Part shown: positions 20,084 to 29,727 of the stretch, in pieces | Layout: every line of letters starts with the position of its first letter | How positions within the stretch are numbered: the first letter of the stretch is position 1 | Assembly (NCBI RefSeq): GCF_014647135.1 | Contig: NZ_BMOP01000017.1 | Location: 25,815 to 89,814, forward strand | Source of the DNA: Shewanella xiamenensis | GTDB taxonomy: Bacteria > Pseudomonadota > Gammaproteobacteria > Enterobacterales > Shewanellaceae | Direction: 5' to 3' | DNA length: 64,000 nt | The notes under the pieces: model-generated | Seen by the model: the letters and a program-made list of their open reading frames with translations, nothing else | Databases searched by the model: none | What the model was told of the DNA's origin: nothing | Program-made: the position numbers and the translations under genes

Positions 20084-21058
20084 ATGAATACACAAATTAC
20101 TCAAAATCCAAATACATACCAATCCGACGCCAGGTTTCCTCAAGTGCAAGACGACGAAATCGATCTTCGAGAGCTTTTTGCCGTCATCTGGCAAGGTAAA
20201 TGGCTCATTATTGCCGTAACCGCTGTTTTTGCGATTGCCTCTGTCGCCTTTGCTATTTTGCAACCCAATATCTATAAATCCGAAGCTTTGTTGGCGCCAG
20301 CATCAGAGGAGCAGGGCGGTGGCTTAAGTGCCTTGGCATCGCAGTTTGGTGGTTTAGCCAGCCTTGCTGGGGTTAACCTCGGCGGTAAAGGTGGTACTGA
20401 TAAAACCCAGCTTGCGATTGAAGTATTAAAATCTCGCCAATTTACCAGTGATTTTATTCAAAAGCACAATATACTTGCCGATTTAATGGCCGCAAAAAAA
20501 TGGGATAGGGATACGGATAAAATTATCTACGACCCTGAGCTATATAACGAGCAAACCAATACTTGGGTGCGTGAAGTTAAAGCGCCATTTAAACCTGAGC
20601 CATCAATGCAAGAGGCCTATAAAGAATTCAGTAAAATCATCGCAGTTAATAAAGATAAAGAATCTGGCATGGTGACCATTTCAGTAGAGCATTTATCGCC
20701 AACCGTTGCCCAGCAATGGGTCACTTGGTTAATCCAAGATATTAATAAAGTGATGAAAGAGCGCGATGTCGCTGAAGCACACCGGAGTACTGAGTTTTTA
20801 AATCAACAAATCGCCTTAACCAATGTCGCCGATATTAAAACTGTACTTTACAAATTGATTGAAGAGCAGGCAAAAACCATCATGTTTGCCGAAGTTCGCG
20901 ATGAATACGTATTTAAAACTATCGATCCCGCATTAGCGCCTGAGGAAAAGGCCAAACCCAAACGTGCATTAATTTGCGTTTTAGGCACCATGCTCGGCGG
21001 CATGTTAGGTGTAATGATAGTGTTGGTAAGGCATTTTATGAGAAAAGAACAAAACTAG
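20084..21058 (+). CDS. wzz: Wzz-family polysaccharide chain-length determinant
   Basis: 324 residues with the Wzz topology: cytoplasmic N-terminus, first membrane helix at about 38-60 (GKWLIIAVTAVFAIASVAFA), a large periplasmic region, and a second helix at about 296-316 (RALICVLGTMLGGMLGVMIVL) after the Pro-containing segment PALAPEEKAKPKR. It sets the modal length of Wzy-made polymer. No Walker motifs, so no kinase activity. The leader of the gene is repeat cluster 6; the ribosome site is weak (GAAGAA). Confidence 0.9.
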   Translation: MNTQITQNPNTYQSDARFPQVQDDEIDLRELFAVIWQGKWLIIAVTAVFAIASVAFAILQPNIYKSEALLAPASEEQGGGLSALASQFGGLASLAGVNLGGKGGTDKTQLAIEVLKSRQFTSDFIQKHNILADLMAAKKWDRDTDKIIYDPELYNEQTNTWVREVKAPFKPEPSMQEAYKEFSKIIAVNKDKESGMVTISVEHLSPTVAQQWVTWLIQDINKVMKERDVAEAHRSTEFLNQQIALTNVADIKTVLYKLIEEQAKTIMFAEVRDEYVFKTIDPALAPEEKAKPKRALICVLGTMLGGMLGVMIVLVRHFMRKEQN

Positions 21059-21277
21059 AGATTTAAAAAAAAAAAAAGGGCCTATTGGGACTGTTTAAGG
21101 AAAAGCAGTAAAACTTAGGCTTTACAAGAGATGGCTAAGATATAGCTGTCTCAAAATGGATGAAAAGTGTCTCAGCTTGGTTTTGAAGGCTGAGATAAAA
21201 ATGTGAAAAATTTCTCTGTTTGTCCCCCTTTATTGACCATATAAATGGTTACATTCAACAATTATTGGTAGTAAATA

Positions 21278-22357
21278 ATGAAAATACTCGTTACTGGCGG
21301 CGCAGGTTTTATTGGCTCAGCAGTCGTTCGTCATATCATCAACAACACTCAAGATAGCGTCATTAACCTTGATAAATTGACTTATGCAGGCAATTTAGAA
21401 TCACTTGTGAGCGTGGCGGCAAGTGAGCGCTACACATTTGAGCAAGTAGATATTTGTGATCGCGCTGAGCTTGATAGAGTCTTTTCACAACACCAACCTG
21501 ACGCAGTAATGCATTTGGCGGCAGAGTCCCATGTTGACCGTTCAATTACCGGCCCTGCAGATTTTATTCAAACCAATATTGTAGGCACTTACACGCTACT
21601 CGAAGCCGCCCGCCAATATTGGACGCAACTTGATGCTGAGCGTAAATCAGCATTCCGCTTTCACCATATTTCAACAGATGAAGTGTATGGCGACTTGCCA
21701 CATCCAGATGAACAAGAAGGACAAGCAGTCAATCAAGAGCTGCCTCTATTTACCGAGACCACGCCTTATGCACCTAGCAGCCCATATTCTGCTTCTAAAG
21801 CTTCTAGCGACCATTTAGTTCGCGCTTGGCTGCGTACCTATGGCCTGCCGACGATTGTGACTAATTGTTCCAATAACTATGGTCCGTATCACTTCCCTGA
21901 AAAATTAATTCCCTTAGTGATTTTAAATGCCCTCGAAGGCAAGCCATTACCCATTTACGGTAAAGGCGACCAGATCCGCGATTGGTTATATGTCGAAGAC
22001 CATGCCCGCGCACTATACAAAGTGGTCACCGAAGGCAAAGTCGGCGAAACCTACAATATTGGTGGGCATAACGAGAAACAAAACCTAGAAGTGGTGCAAA
22101 CTATTTGTAGCATATTGGACTCATTAGTCCCTAAAGCCACGCCTTATACAGATCAAATCACCTATGTCACAGATAGGCCTGGCCACGATCGCCGCTATGC
22201 AATCGATGCGACCAAAATGAGTGCTGAGCTAAACTGGCAACCACAAGAGACCTTTGCGACTGGCCTGCGTAAAACCATTGAATGGTATCTGTCTAATCAA
22301 CAATGGTGCCAACATGTTCAAGACGGCACCTATCAGCGTGAGCGTTTAGGCATCTAA
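21278..22357 (+). CDS. rfbB: dTDP-glucose 4,6-dehydratase RmlB
   Basis: Extended SDR enzyme, 359 residues, that converts dTDP-glucose to dTDP-4-keto-6-deoxyglucose. The NAD-binding [10 protein letters not shown] is at the N-terminus. The catalytic TDEVYGD (about 132-138) and [11 protein letters not shown] (about 169-179) motifs are present. It supplies both the rhamnose branch (rfbC, rfbD) and the 3-amino-sugar branch (fdtA, fdtB, fdtC) downstream. A spacer of 219 bases separates it from wzz and includes a 12-base A run at 21066. Confidence 0.97.
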   Translation: MKILVTGGAGFIGSAVVRHIINNTQDSVINLDKLTYAGNLESLVSVAASERYTFEQVDICDRAELDRVFSQHQPDAVMHLAAESHVDRSITGPADFIQTNIVGTYTLLEAARQYWTQLDAERKSAFRFHHISTDEVYGDLPHPDEQEGQAVNQELPLFTETTPYAPSSPYSASKASSDHLVRAWLRTYGLPTIVTNCSNNYGPYHFPEKLIPLVILNALEGKPLPIYGKGDQIRDWLYVEDHARALYKVVTEGKVGETYNIGGHNEKQNLEVVQTICSILDSLVPKATPYTDQITYVTDRPGHDRRYAIDATKMSAELNWQPQETFATGLRKTIEWYLSNQQWCQHVQDGTYQRERLGI

Positions 22358-22428
22358 TCTCTTTAACAACTTTATTTTAAAGGCCTAGTTTTTACCTAGA
22401 GCCTATTTAATTAGGAACTTTTTTTTAA

Positions 22429-23289
22429 ATGAAAGGAATTATTTTAGCCGGCGGTTCAGGTACACGGTTGTATCCACTCACTCGAGGTGTGTCAAAACAA
22501 CTGTTGCCAATTTATGATAAACCAATGATTTATTATCCTTTATCTACGCTTATGTTAGCGGGCATTCGCGATATATTGGTTATCACTACCCCAGAAGATA
22601 ACGAAAGCTTTAAACGCTTATTAGGTGATGGCTCCGATTTTGGTATCCGCTTGCAATTTGCAGTACAACCTAGCCCTGATGGCTTGGCGCAAGCCTTTAT
22701 TATTGGCGAAGATTTTATTGGCAACGATGCAGTCTGTTTGGTGCTGGGCGATAACATCTTCTACGGCCAATCATTCAGCAAAACCCTGAGAAATGCTGCG
22801 AGCCGACTAACAGGGGCAACTGTTTTCGGTTATCAAGTGAAAGACCCAGAGCGTTTTGGCGTGGTGGAATTTGATGCAGAGATGAAGGCGATTTCTATTG
22901 AAGAAAAACCACTAAAACCAAAATCCAATTATGCGGTGACTGGACTCTATTTTTACGACAACAAAGTGGTTGAACTAGCAAAGCAAGTTAAACCTTCTCA
23001 CCGTGGTGAGCTTGAAATCACCACCCTTAATGAGATGTATCTTAATGCGGGTGAGTTAAATGTAGAATTACTCGGTCGTGGATTTGCTTGGCTAGATACC
23101 GGCACCCATGAGAGCCTGCATGAAGCCTCATCCTTTGTGCAAACCATTGAGCATGTTCAAGGCCTTAAAGTCGCGTGTCTTGAAGAGATTGCCTATCGCA
23201 ATGGTTGGTTAACCGCTGAACAGTTACTTGAACTCGCAAAACCCATGCTGAAAAACGACTATGGGCAGTATTTGGCACACTTAAAGTAG
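22429..23289 (+). CDS. rfbA: Glucose-1-phosphate thymidylyltransferase RmlA
   Basis: 286 residues. The nucleotidyltransferase signature [32 protein letters not shown] is split over the first 40 residues. VLGDNIFYG (about 104-112) carries the metal-binding Asp, and [20 protein letters not shown] follows. It makes dTDP-glucose from glucose-1-phosphate and dTTP, the first step for both deoxysugars in this cluster. Confidence 0.97.
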   Translation: MKGIILAGGSGTRLYPLTRGVSKQLLPIYDKPMIYYPLSTLMLAGIRDILVITTPEDNESFKRLLGDGSDFGIRLQFAVQPSPDGLAQAFIIGEDFIGNDAVCLVLGDNIFYGQSFSKTLRNAASRLTGATVFGYQVKDPERFGVVEFDAEMKAISIEEKPLKPKSNYAVTGLYFYDNKVVELAKQVKPSHRGELEITTLNEMYLNAGELNVELLGRGFAWLDTGTHESLHEASSFVQTIEHVQGLKVACLEEIAYRNGWLTAEQLLELAKPMLKNDYGQYLAHLK

Positions 23290-23303
23290 TCTTGATTACT
23301 TTG

Positions 23304-23354
23304 TGTTGAATGTTGAGTTTTCTGTCTCAGCATTCAGCATTCACCTCATAATTA
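23304..23354. repeat. AT-rich heptad repeat/hairpin between rfbA and rfbD
   Basis: Arms 23304-23317 and 23326-23339 pair over 14 positions (two G-U pairs in RNA) around an 8-base loop. The arms are heptads of the type CAGCATT / TTGAATG. Related heptads occur before rfbC and inside fdtB. Confidence 0.8.
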
Positions 23355-23367
23355 ACAATTTGACACT

Positions 23368-24243
23368 ATGAAAATATTAGTCACCGGAAGTAATGGCCAA
23401 GTAGGTAGCTGCGTAGCAACATTCTTAAACCAGATGCCAGAGATTGAATTTTTGGCTGTAAATCGTGAGCAGCTGGATATTACTAACAGCGCAGCGGTAA
23501 GCAAGCTTGTTAATCAATTCAAACCTGATGCGATTATTAATGCAGCAGCGCATACGGCTGTTGATAAAGCAGAGCAAGAAGTCGAACTTTCCTATGCGAT
23601 AAATCGTGACGGCCCACAGTTTTTAGCTCAAGCAGCTAACCGTGTTGGTGCAACAATGTTGCATATCTCTACCGATTATGTATTCGCCGGTGATAAAAAG
23701 GGCGAATATCGAGAAGATGATGCGGTTGCACCGCAAGGCGTTTATGGTCAAAGTAAATTGGCCGGTGAACTAGCAGTGGCCGTAGCAAATCCACGCCATA
23801 TAATCCTGCGAACTGCTTGGGTATTTTGCGAAACTGGTAATAACTTTGTAAAAACCATGCTTCGATTAGCGCAAACCCGTGATGAACTAGGTGTGGTGAG
23901 CGACCAATTTGGTGGCCCCACCTATGCCGGTGATATTGCTGCTGCGTTAATTGTCATGGCCAAGGCACTCTATGCCGGTAGCGAGCAATATGGGGTGTAT
24001 CATTTTTCTGGCATGCCACATGTGAGTTGGCAGAAATTTGCCGTTGAGATCTTCAAGCAAGCTCAGGCGCAGCAGCTATTGAGTAAAGAGATGCAGGTAA
24101 ACGCCATTACCTCAGATCAATACCCAACTCCAGCTAAGCGTCCTGCAAACTCGAAACTGGATTGTAGTAAGATTGAGCAAACCTTTGGTATTAAGCCCAG
24201 CGATTGGCAGGCTGCACTAAATCAATTGACAAGCTATCAGTAA
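23368..24243 (+). CDS. rfbD: dTDP-4-dehydrorhamnose reductase RmlD
   Basis: 291-residue SDR. It has the N-terminal GSNGQVGSCV nucleotide-binding loop, HISTDYVFAG, and YGQSKLAGE with the catalytic Tyr/Lys. It performs the NADPH-dependent last step to dTDP-L-rhamnose. The start has no Shine-Dalgarno; the leader is the heptad tract followed by an AT-rich stretch. Confidence 0.96.
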   Translation: MKILVTGSNGQVGSCVATFLNQMPEIEFLAVNREQLDITNSAAVSKLVNQFKPDAIINAAAHTAVDKAEQEVELSYAINRDGPQFLAQAANRVGATMLHISTDYVFAGDKKGEYREDDAVAPQGVYGQSKLAGELAVAVANPRHIILRTAWVFCETGNNFVKTMLRLAQTRDELGVVSDQFGGPTYAGDIAAALIVMAKALYAGSEQYGVYHFSGMPHVSWQKFAVEIFKQAQAQQLLSKEMQVNAITSDQYPTPAKRPANSKLDCSKIEQTFGIKPSDWQAALNQLTSYQ

Positions 24244-24248
24244 ATTAA

Positions 24249-24271
24249 TTCAACATTAAGCATTCAACATT
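24249..24271. repeat. Heptad tract abutting the rfbC start
   Basis: TTCAACA, TTAAGCA, TTCAACA and then TT run directly into the ATG at 24272. No purine-rich ribosome site is visible between rfbD and rfbC. Confidence 0.75.
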
Positions 24272-24829
24272 ATGTTAATCATCAATACAAAAATCACCGA
24301 CGTAAAAATTATTGAACCAAAAGTCTTTGGCGATGAACGTGGCTTTTTCTTTGAAAGTTTTAACCAACAGCAATTTGAAGCCGCCGTCGGCTACCCTGTT
24401 AATTTTGTCCAAGATAACCACTCCAAATCTTCAAAAGGGGTATTGCGTGGCTTACATTACCAACTCTCACCCCATGCTCAGGGAAAGCTGGTACGTTGTG
24501 TTGTAGGTGAAGTATTCGATGTGGCAGTAGATATTCGAATGAGTTCCCCGACTTTTGGACAGTGGGTTGGTGTGCATCTTTCTGCTGAAAATAAACGCCA
24601 ACTGTGGATCCCGGAGGGCTTTGCCCATGGTTTTGTCACCCTGAGCGATACAGCCGAATTTTTGTATAAGACTACTGATTTTTACCATCGTGGCAGTGAA
24701 GGTGCTATTAGTTGGAATGATCCTGAATTGAACATTCAATGGCCTGTTAATGAGACATTTCTATCAGAAAAAGACCAACTGGCACAAACTTTTTCTCAAT
24801 TCAAACAGGCATTTGAACATGCAAATTAA
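24272..24829 (+). CDS. rfbC: dTDP-4-dehydrorhamnose 3,5-epimerase RmlC
   Basis: 185-residue cupin. It has DERGFFFESFN, then DNHSKSSKGVLRGLHYQ (catalytic His region), and WIPEGFAHGF later. It epimerises C3 and C5 of the 4-keto sugar before RmlD reduction. Its 3' end overlaps fdtA by 11 bases. With rfbB, rfbA and rfbD the dTDP-L-rhamnose pathway is complete. Confidence 0.97.
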   Translation: MLIINTKITDVKIIEPKVFGDERGFFFESFNQQQFEAAVGYPVNFVQDNHSKSSKGVLRGLHYQLSPHAQGKLVRCVVGEVFDVAVDIRMSSPTFGQWVGVHLSAENKRQLWIPEGFAHGFVTLSDTAEFLYKTTDFYHRGSEGAISWNDPELNIQWPVNETFLSEKDQLAQTFSQFKQAFEHAN

Positions 24830-25235
24830 GCTTATCCCTCTACAAGCCCATGGTGATGATCGTGGGTCATTAATTGCTTTAGAAGAGGGTAAAAACATCC
24901 CGTTCCCAGTTAAACGGGTCTACTACCTTTTTAAAACCAAAGAAGGCGTGAGCCGTGGTTTTCATGCCCATAAAACTCTTAAGCAAGTTGCTATTGTCGT
25001 TCGCGGCTCTTGCCGCTTTGTGCTCGATGACGGCAGTGAACGAGTTGAAGTGTTGCTTGATAATCCCGCCCAAGGTTTGTTGATTGAATCTTTTATGTGG
25101 CGGGAGATGTACGATTTCTCCGAAGACTGCGTGCTGATGGTGTTAGCTGATCAACTTTATGATGAGTCGGACTATATACGAGATTATTCACAATTTATTG
25201 AGGCTGTAAGTAACTATGTTTATTCACCCGCTTAG
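24819..25235 (+). CDS. fdtA: dTDP-4-oxo-6-deoxyglucose 3,4-ketoisomerase (FdtA/QdtA family)
   Basis: 138 residues, small cupin of the WxcM/FdtA family: [26 protein letters not shown], then [13 protein letters not shown] with metal/catalytic histidines. It shifts the keto group from C4 to C3 so that an aminotransferase can add nitrogen at C3. Start at ATG 24819 inside rfbC; a longer upstream frame exists but only as overlap. FdtA (galacto product) and QdtA (gluco product) cannot be told apart by eye, so the sugar is Fuc3N- or Qui3N-type. Confidence 0.85.
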   Translation: MQIKLIPLQAHGDDRGSLIALEEGKNIPFPVKRVYYLFKTKEGVSRGFHAHKTLKQVAIVVRGSCRFVLDDGSERVEVLLDNPAQGLLIESFMWREMYDFSEDCVLMVLADQLYDESDYIRDYSQFIEAVSNYVYSPA

Positions 25236-25677
25236 TGATGTACAAGCCTGTCAAATTGGTGAAGGCACTAGAGTATGGCAGTTCGCTGTTGTGCTCAAAG
25301 AGGCCACCATTGGCCGTGATTGTAATATTTGTGCCCATACCCTGATTGAAAATGATGTAGTACTAGGGGATAACGTCACCGTTAAATCGGGTGTCTATAT
25401 TTGGGATGGCACCACCATTGGTAATAACGTCTTCATCGGCCCCTGTGCCACCTTTACCAATGATAAAATGCCGCGATCCAAAGTATATCCTGAAGCGTTT
25501 GCTCGTATCACGATTGAAGACAACGCATCTATTGGTGCCAATGCGACCTTATTACCGGGCATTACCATTGGCAAACATGCCATGGTGGGTGCGGGGTGCG
25601 TCGTAACGAAAGATGTACCAGCTTACGCAGTGGTAGTGGGTAATCCGGCAAAAATTATTAAATATATAGAGCAGTAA
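25216..25677 (+). CDS. fdtC: Hexapeptide-repeat N-acetyltransferase of the dTDP-3-amino-sugar branch
   Basis: 153 residues with left-handed beta-helix hexapeptide repeats throughout ([40 protein letters not shown]). Its overlap with fdtA by 20 bases and tight linkage to fdtB indicate that it acetylates the 3-amino group made by FdtB. The family is also close to WbpD/WlbB, but no UDP-sugar oxidase is here, so the dTDP route is favoured. Confidence 0.82.
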   Translation: MFIHPLSDVQACQIGEGTRVWQFAVVLKEATIGRDCNICAHTLIENDVVLGDNVTVKSGVYIWDGTTIGNNVFIGPCATFTNDKMPRSKVYPEAFARITIEDNASIGANATLLPGITIGKHAMVGAGCVVTKDVPAYAVVVGNPAKIIKYIEQ

Positions 25678-25678
25678 T

Positions 25679-26839
25679 ATGATTAATTTTTTAGATTTAA
25701 AAGCCATTAACAACCAATATCAGCAAGAACTGAAAGATGCTTGTGCACGGGTTATCGATTCTGGTTGGTATATTATGGGCAATGAGCTGACCCAATTTGA
25801 AACTGAGTTTGCTGCTTATTGCGGTACTAAACATGCGATTGGTGTGGCCAATGGGCTGGATGCATTAATTCTCACCCTGCGTGCATGGAAGGAATTAGGT
25901 AAACTGCAAGCCGGTGACGAAGTGATTGTTCAAGCCAATACCTATATCGCTTCTGTGCTGGCCATCACCGAGAATGATTTGGTGCCAGTGTTGGTTGAGC
26001 CAAACCCTGCCAGCTATAATCTCGACCTGGCCATACTGACTGCTGCTATTACCCCTAAAACTAAAGCCATTTTGCCGGTGCATTTATATGGCCAGTTGTG
26101 CCCGATGCCAGAAATTATGGCAATTGCTAAAGAGCACAACTTATTAGTGCTTGAAGACTGCGCCCAATCTCATGGTGCAGAGATCAACGGTAAGCGTGCC
26201 GGTAACTGGGGCGATGCCGCTGGCTTTAGCTTTTATCCAGGCAAAAACCTCGGTGCCCTTGGCGATGCTGGTGCGATCACCACTAATAACGATGAACTAG
26301 CACAAACCCTCAAAGCACTGCGCAACTATGGTTCTCATAAAAAGTATGAAAACCTTTATCAAGGCGTAAATAGCCGCCTCGATGAAATGCAAGCTGCAAT
26401 GTTACGAGTTAAGTTGCGCCATTTAGAGGCCGAAACCGTCCGCCGCCAACAAATCGCTGCTATGTATTGTGAGGGTATCAATAACCCGCGCATCGCATTA
26501 CCACTTAACGTCGCTTTCACCACTAACAATTCACAACTAACAACTAACAACTCAACACTCAGCATTCAACATTACAAACAACACGTTTGGCATTTGTTTG
26601 TGGTTCGTTGTGAAAACCGTGAAGCATTGCAACAGCATTTAACAGACAATGGGGTTCAAACCTTAATTCATTATCCGATTCCTCCGCATAAACAGCATGC
26701 GTATCGCCAATATGCCGAAATTCAGCTGCCGTTGACCGAACAGATCCATCAACAGGTGCTCTCTATTCCGCTTGACCCCACCATGAGTGATGAAGCTGTG
26801 AAGCAAGTAATTGCGGCAATGAATGAGTTTAAGGGATAA
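25679..26839 (+). CDS. fdtB: DegT/DnrJ/EryC1 aminotransferase for dTDP-3-amino-3,6-dideoxyhexose
   Basis: 386 residues, PLP-dependent sugar aminotransferase. [16 protein letters not shown] (about 57-72), [14 protein letters not shown] and [16 protein letters not shown] (internal-aldimine Lys) are visible. It adds an amino group to C3 of the keto sugar from FdtA. Unusually, residues about 283-299 ([17 protein letters not shown]) are low-complexity and encoded by seven 7-base repeats at 26526-26574. They sit in a loop just before the conserved HVWHLFVVR strand. The frame stays open, so the enzyme is probably functional. Confidence 0.88.
   Translation: MINFLDLKAINNQYQQELKDACARVIDSGWYIMGNELTQFETEFAAYCGTKHAIGVANGLDALILTLRAWKELGKLQAGDEVIVQANTYIASVLAITENDLVPVLVEPNPASYNLDLAILTAAITPKTKAILPVHLYGQLCPMPEIMAIAKEHNLLVLEDCAQSHGAEINGKRAGNWGDAAGFSFYPGKNLGALGDAGAITTNNDELAQTLKALRNYGSHKKYENLYQGVNSRLDEMQAAMLRVKLRHLEAETVRRQQIAAMYCEGINNPRIALPLNVAFTTNNSQLTTNNSTLSIQHYKQHVWHLFVVRCENREALQQHLTDNGVQTLIHYPIPPHKQHAYRQYAEIQLPLTEQIHQQVLSIPLDPTMSDEAVKQVIAAMNEFKG
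26526..26574. repeat. Seven heptads inside fdtB
   Basis: Contiguous 7-base units: ACAATTC, ACAACTA twice, ACAACTC, AACACTC, AGCATTC, AACATTA. The last units match the intergenic heptads before rfbD and rfbC, so an intergenic-type repeat lies within a coding sequence. Confidence 0.88.
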
Positions 26840-26841
26840 CG

Positions 26842-28146
26842 ATGCTAGCTTTGCTAAGAAAAATATTGCCGATACAAGTAAAAAACGCTATCAGACCAGT
26901 TAAAAATAATTTTATAGATCCATTGTTAAAAACAATTTTATTTCATTGGATGCAAAAAAAACATAACGCCTTGATAAAAAGTAAAAAGGGGAAGAAGCGA
27001 CTGCGGGTTGTCTTTTTGGTTATCCACCGCAGCGTATGGAAAGTTGATAGTGTTTTTCAAAAAATGCTAAGTGACCCACTGTTTGAACCGATAATTTTAG
27101 TTTGTCCATATACTAATTATGGCGACGATCGAATGTGGGATGACTTAAATGAAACATATGAGTATTTTAACAACAAGGGTTATAAAACAATATCATCTTA
27201 CGATCAAAACACTGGTACTTTTTTGGATTTGGCTGAGCTTGGACCGGATATTGTTTTTTTTACTAATCCGCATAAATTAACTATGCGGCAGTACTATGAA
27301 GATGCATATCTAAAGTATTTGACATGTTATGTACCTTATAGTTTTGATGTATCTAGATATGAAAATTACCAAGCGCAGTATAATCAATGTTTCCATAATG
27401 CAATGTGGCGAATTTTTGCACCTCATAATGAGGGGTTAAATATATTTAAACAATACAGCCAAGCAAAGGGGAAAAATGTTATTTTAACTGGTTATCCATT
27501 TATCGAGACAATTGCAAACGCTAAAGATGACCGTTTTGTATGGAAAAAACAAAGTAAGATAAAAAAGAAAATCATCTGGGCGCCTCATCACACAATTGAT
27601 ATGCCAAGCTTGCCATATGCTAGCTTTTTAAAAATTGCCTGCTTTATGCAACAAATGGCTATTAAATTTTCAGAAGATGTACAGTTTGCGTTTAAACCTC
27701 ACCCAATATTAAAGTCAAAACTTTATAATCATTCTGATTGGGGGAGAGAAAAAACTGATTTTTTTTACTCATTTTGGAACACTTCAGAAAACACACAATA
27801 TTGTGAAGGTGAGTATACGTCTCTTTTTTTTCATTCCGATGCAATGATTCATGATAGTGGTTCTTTTTTAGCTGAGTATCTGTTTGTAAAAAAAACAGTT
27901 TTATATACGTCTAATTTAGAACCTAGTTACATGCGGGGATTTTATAATGACTTTGGATTGATAGCCCTCGATTCACACTTTATTGCCGCAGGCTTGGACC
28001 AACAAAACGAAATTGAAATGTTTATAAAAAAAATAATAGATGGGCATCTAGAAATAAATAAAAAACATAGTGATTTTATTGACGCTAATCAGATGAGCTA
28101 TGATGCGAGTGATCGAATTTTGAGCTCCTTAAAGAAAGCTTTTTAA
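26842..28146 (+). CDS. CDP-glycerol glycerophosphotransferase-family protein
   Basis: 434 residues. An N-terminal basic/amphipathic stretch (about 1-52) precedes a GT-B-like domain. Its hallmarks are IIWAPHHTID, FAFKPHPILK and SDAMIHDSGSFLAEYLF, which correspond to the catalytic and donor-binding motifs of TagB/TagF enzymes. These transfer glycerol-phosphate from CDP-glycerol. A cytidylyltransferase of the TagD type lies three kilobases downstream and can make CDP-glycerol, so glycerol-phosphate decoration of the polymer is likely. The start follows fdtB after 2 bases. Lysine/asparagine-rich AT-rich codon use begins here. Confidence 0.85.
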   Translation: MLALLRKILPIQVKNAIRPVKNNFIDPLLKTILFHWMQKKHNALIKSKKGKKRLRVVFLVIHRSVWKVDSVFQKMLSDPLFEPIILVCPYTNYGDDRMWDDLNETYEYFNNKGYKTISSYDQNTGTFLDLAELGPDIVFFTNPHKLTMRQYYEDAYLKYLTCYVPYSFDVSRYENYQAQYNQCFHNAMWRIFAPHNEGLNIFKQYSQAKGKNVILTGYPFIETIANAKDDRFVWKKQSKIKKKIIWAPHHTIDMPSLPYASFLKIACFMQQMAIKFSEDVQFAFKPHPILKSKLYNHSDWGREKTDFFYSFWNTSENTQYCEGEYTSLFFHSDAMIHDSGSFLAEYLFVKKTVLYTSNLEPSYMRGFYNDFGLIALDSHFIAAGLDQQNEIEMFIKKIIDGHLEINKKHSDFIDANQMSYDASDRILSSLKKAF

Positions 28147-28206
28147 ATTAGGTCTCTCTCACTAAAGGCAAATTATATTTGCAATGAATTTATTGAGGTT
28201 TTACTG

Positions 28207-29727
28207 ATGTGTGGTTTTTTTATTTCAAACAGCTCGAAAATAAATAAAGTTCATGAACCTATAATAGAGCGTTGCCTGCGCTTCAGAGGGCCTGATGGTT
28301 CATCTGGATTAATAGAATACAATGGATGGAAAGCATACCATTCTAGATTATCTATTATCGACCTTGCTGCGGGTGTAAATCAGCCGATGAAAGATGAGCT
28401 TGGCGGTATGCTTGTCTTTAATGGGGAAATTCTTAATTACAAAGAGTTAGGTTATAAATACTTTGAAACTGAATTTCACAGTGATACAAAGTTGTTAAGT
28501 GAGTTGCTTAGCCAGCAAAAATTATCAGTTGCGGAATTAGATGGTTTTTTTGCATTCGTATATATAAATGCGGAAGGAAAATTAATACATGCGGTTAGGG
28601 ATCAGTTTGGTGTAAAACCACTTTTTTTTCATGAAGATGAAAATGGTATTTCATTCAGTTCTGAGCCTAGTGTTTTCAATAAGTTATTTGAATGTGACGT
28701 AAGTAGTGATGCGGTTGATGAGTATTATGCCACTAGAGCACCAATATTTTCAGGCTCTTATTTTTTAGGTGTAAGTTCACTTGAGCCTGGTTCGTGTTCT
28801 GTTACTGGTCAGTATTTTGATTGCGCTAAATATTTGAATTCAGCATATGAAAATTTATCAATTAGCAATATTGAACAAGCTTTGACAAAAGGGGTTTCAA
28901 GCCGCTTAGTGTCAGATGCCCCAGTTGGATTGTTATTGAGTCGGGGAGTTGATAGTAATTTACTACGCCATATAGGTAAATTTTCAAACTATTACACCAT
29001 CGGATTTTCTGGTGATGAGGATATTGAATACTTGAAAAGCCAAGATATTCAAGGTTTGACTGCTGTCGAGTGTTCACCAGAGGAGTATAAGGTGGCATTT
29101 GAATACCTACTTGAATTACGCGGTGAACCAATGTCAGTACCTAATGAGGTATTGCTATATATAATAGCGAAAAAAGCAGCAACGGATGGTGTTAAGGTTC
29201 TTTTGTCTGGTGAAGGTGCGGATGAATTTTTTGGTGGCTATGACAGAATTTTCCAGTGGGCGTTAAATGCTAAAGAGTTTAATTTGGATGAATTCCTAAG
29301 CAGGTACTGTTATATAAAACCAGAAAAAAAATCAAAACTTTATAATAGATTCTCTTCATTATTTGAAGAAGTTGAGTTTAACTCTGTGTTTGAAACTGTA
29401 CGTTGGTTTTTTATAAAGTACCATATGCCTGTTTTGTTTAGGCGGTTAGATTTTTCCTTAATGGCTGCGGGCGTTGAAGGTCGGGAACCAATTGCCAATA
29501 TGCATACATTTATTGAAGCTGTGAAAATTTCACCACAAGAGTTAATGGGTGAAACATTAGGTAAATTACCATTAAGAAATATTTTAAGTAAATTCATGGG
29601 GCAGGCGTTTGCTTACGAGAAAAAAGTTGGCTTCCCTGTTGATTTGACAAAAGTATTTGATAACTACGAATCATCAACATCATATGAATTGTGGTTTAAA
29701 GAGAACTTAAAGGTGCTGAAAAAATGA
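28207..29727 (+). CDS. AsnB-like glutamine amidotransferase of polysaccharide clusters
   Basis: 506 residues. The N-terminal glutaminase domain begins MCGFF (catalytic Cys2), with RFRGPDGSSG, LVFNGEILN and RDQFGVKPLFF. The C-terminal synthetase domain has the PP-loop region at S245, reading SRGVDS in place of the usual SGGxDS, and later LSGEGADEFFGGYDR. Enzymes of this type in O-antigen loci (e.g. WbpS) amidate sugar acids or other acceptors; free asparagine synthesis is the alternative. It overlaps the next gene by 4 bases (ATGA). Confidence 0.85.
   Translation: MCGFFISNSSKINKVHEPIIERCLRFRGPDGSSGLIEYNGWKAYHSRLSIIDLAAGVNQPMKDELGGMLVFNGEILNYKELGYKYFETEFHSDTKLLSELLSQQKLSVAELDGFFAFVYINAEGKLIHAVRDQFGVKPLFFHEDENGISFSSEPSVFNKLFECDVSSDAVDEYYATRAPIFSGSYFLGVSSLEPGSCSVTGQYFDCAKYLNSAYENLSISNIEQALTKGVSSRLVSDAPVGLLLSRGVDSNLLRHIGKFSNYYTIGFSGDEDIEYLKSQDIQGLTAVECSPEEYKVAFEYLLELRGEPMSVPNEVLLYIIAKKAATDGVKVLLSGEGADEFFGGYDRIFQWALNAKEFNLDEFLSRYCYIKPEKKSKLYNRFSSLFEEVEFNSVFETVRWFFIKYHMPVLFRRLDFSLMAAGVEGREPIANMHTFIEAVKISPQELMGETLGKLPLRNILSKFMGQAFAYEKKVGFPVDLTKVFDNYESSTSYELWFKENLKVLKK

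Noticed and set aside
21060..21110. Terminator after wzz
   Set aside because: There is a 12-base A run but no stem with a following T-run; read-through into rfbB is expected.
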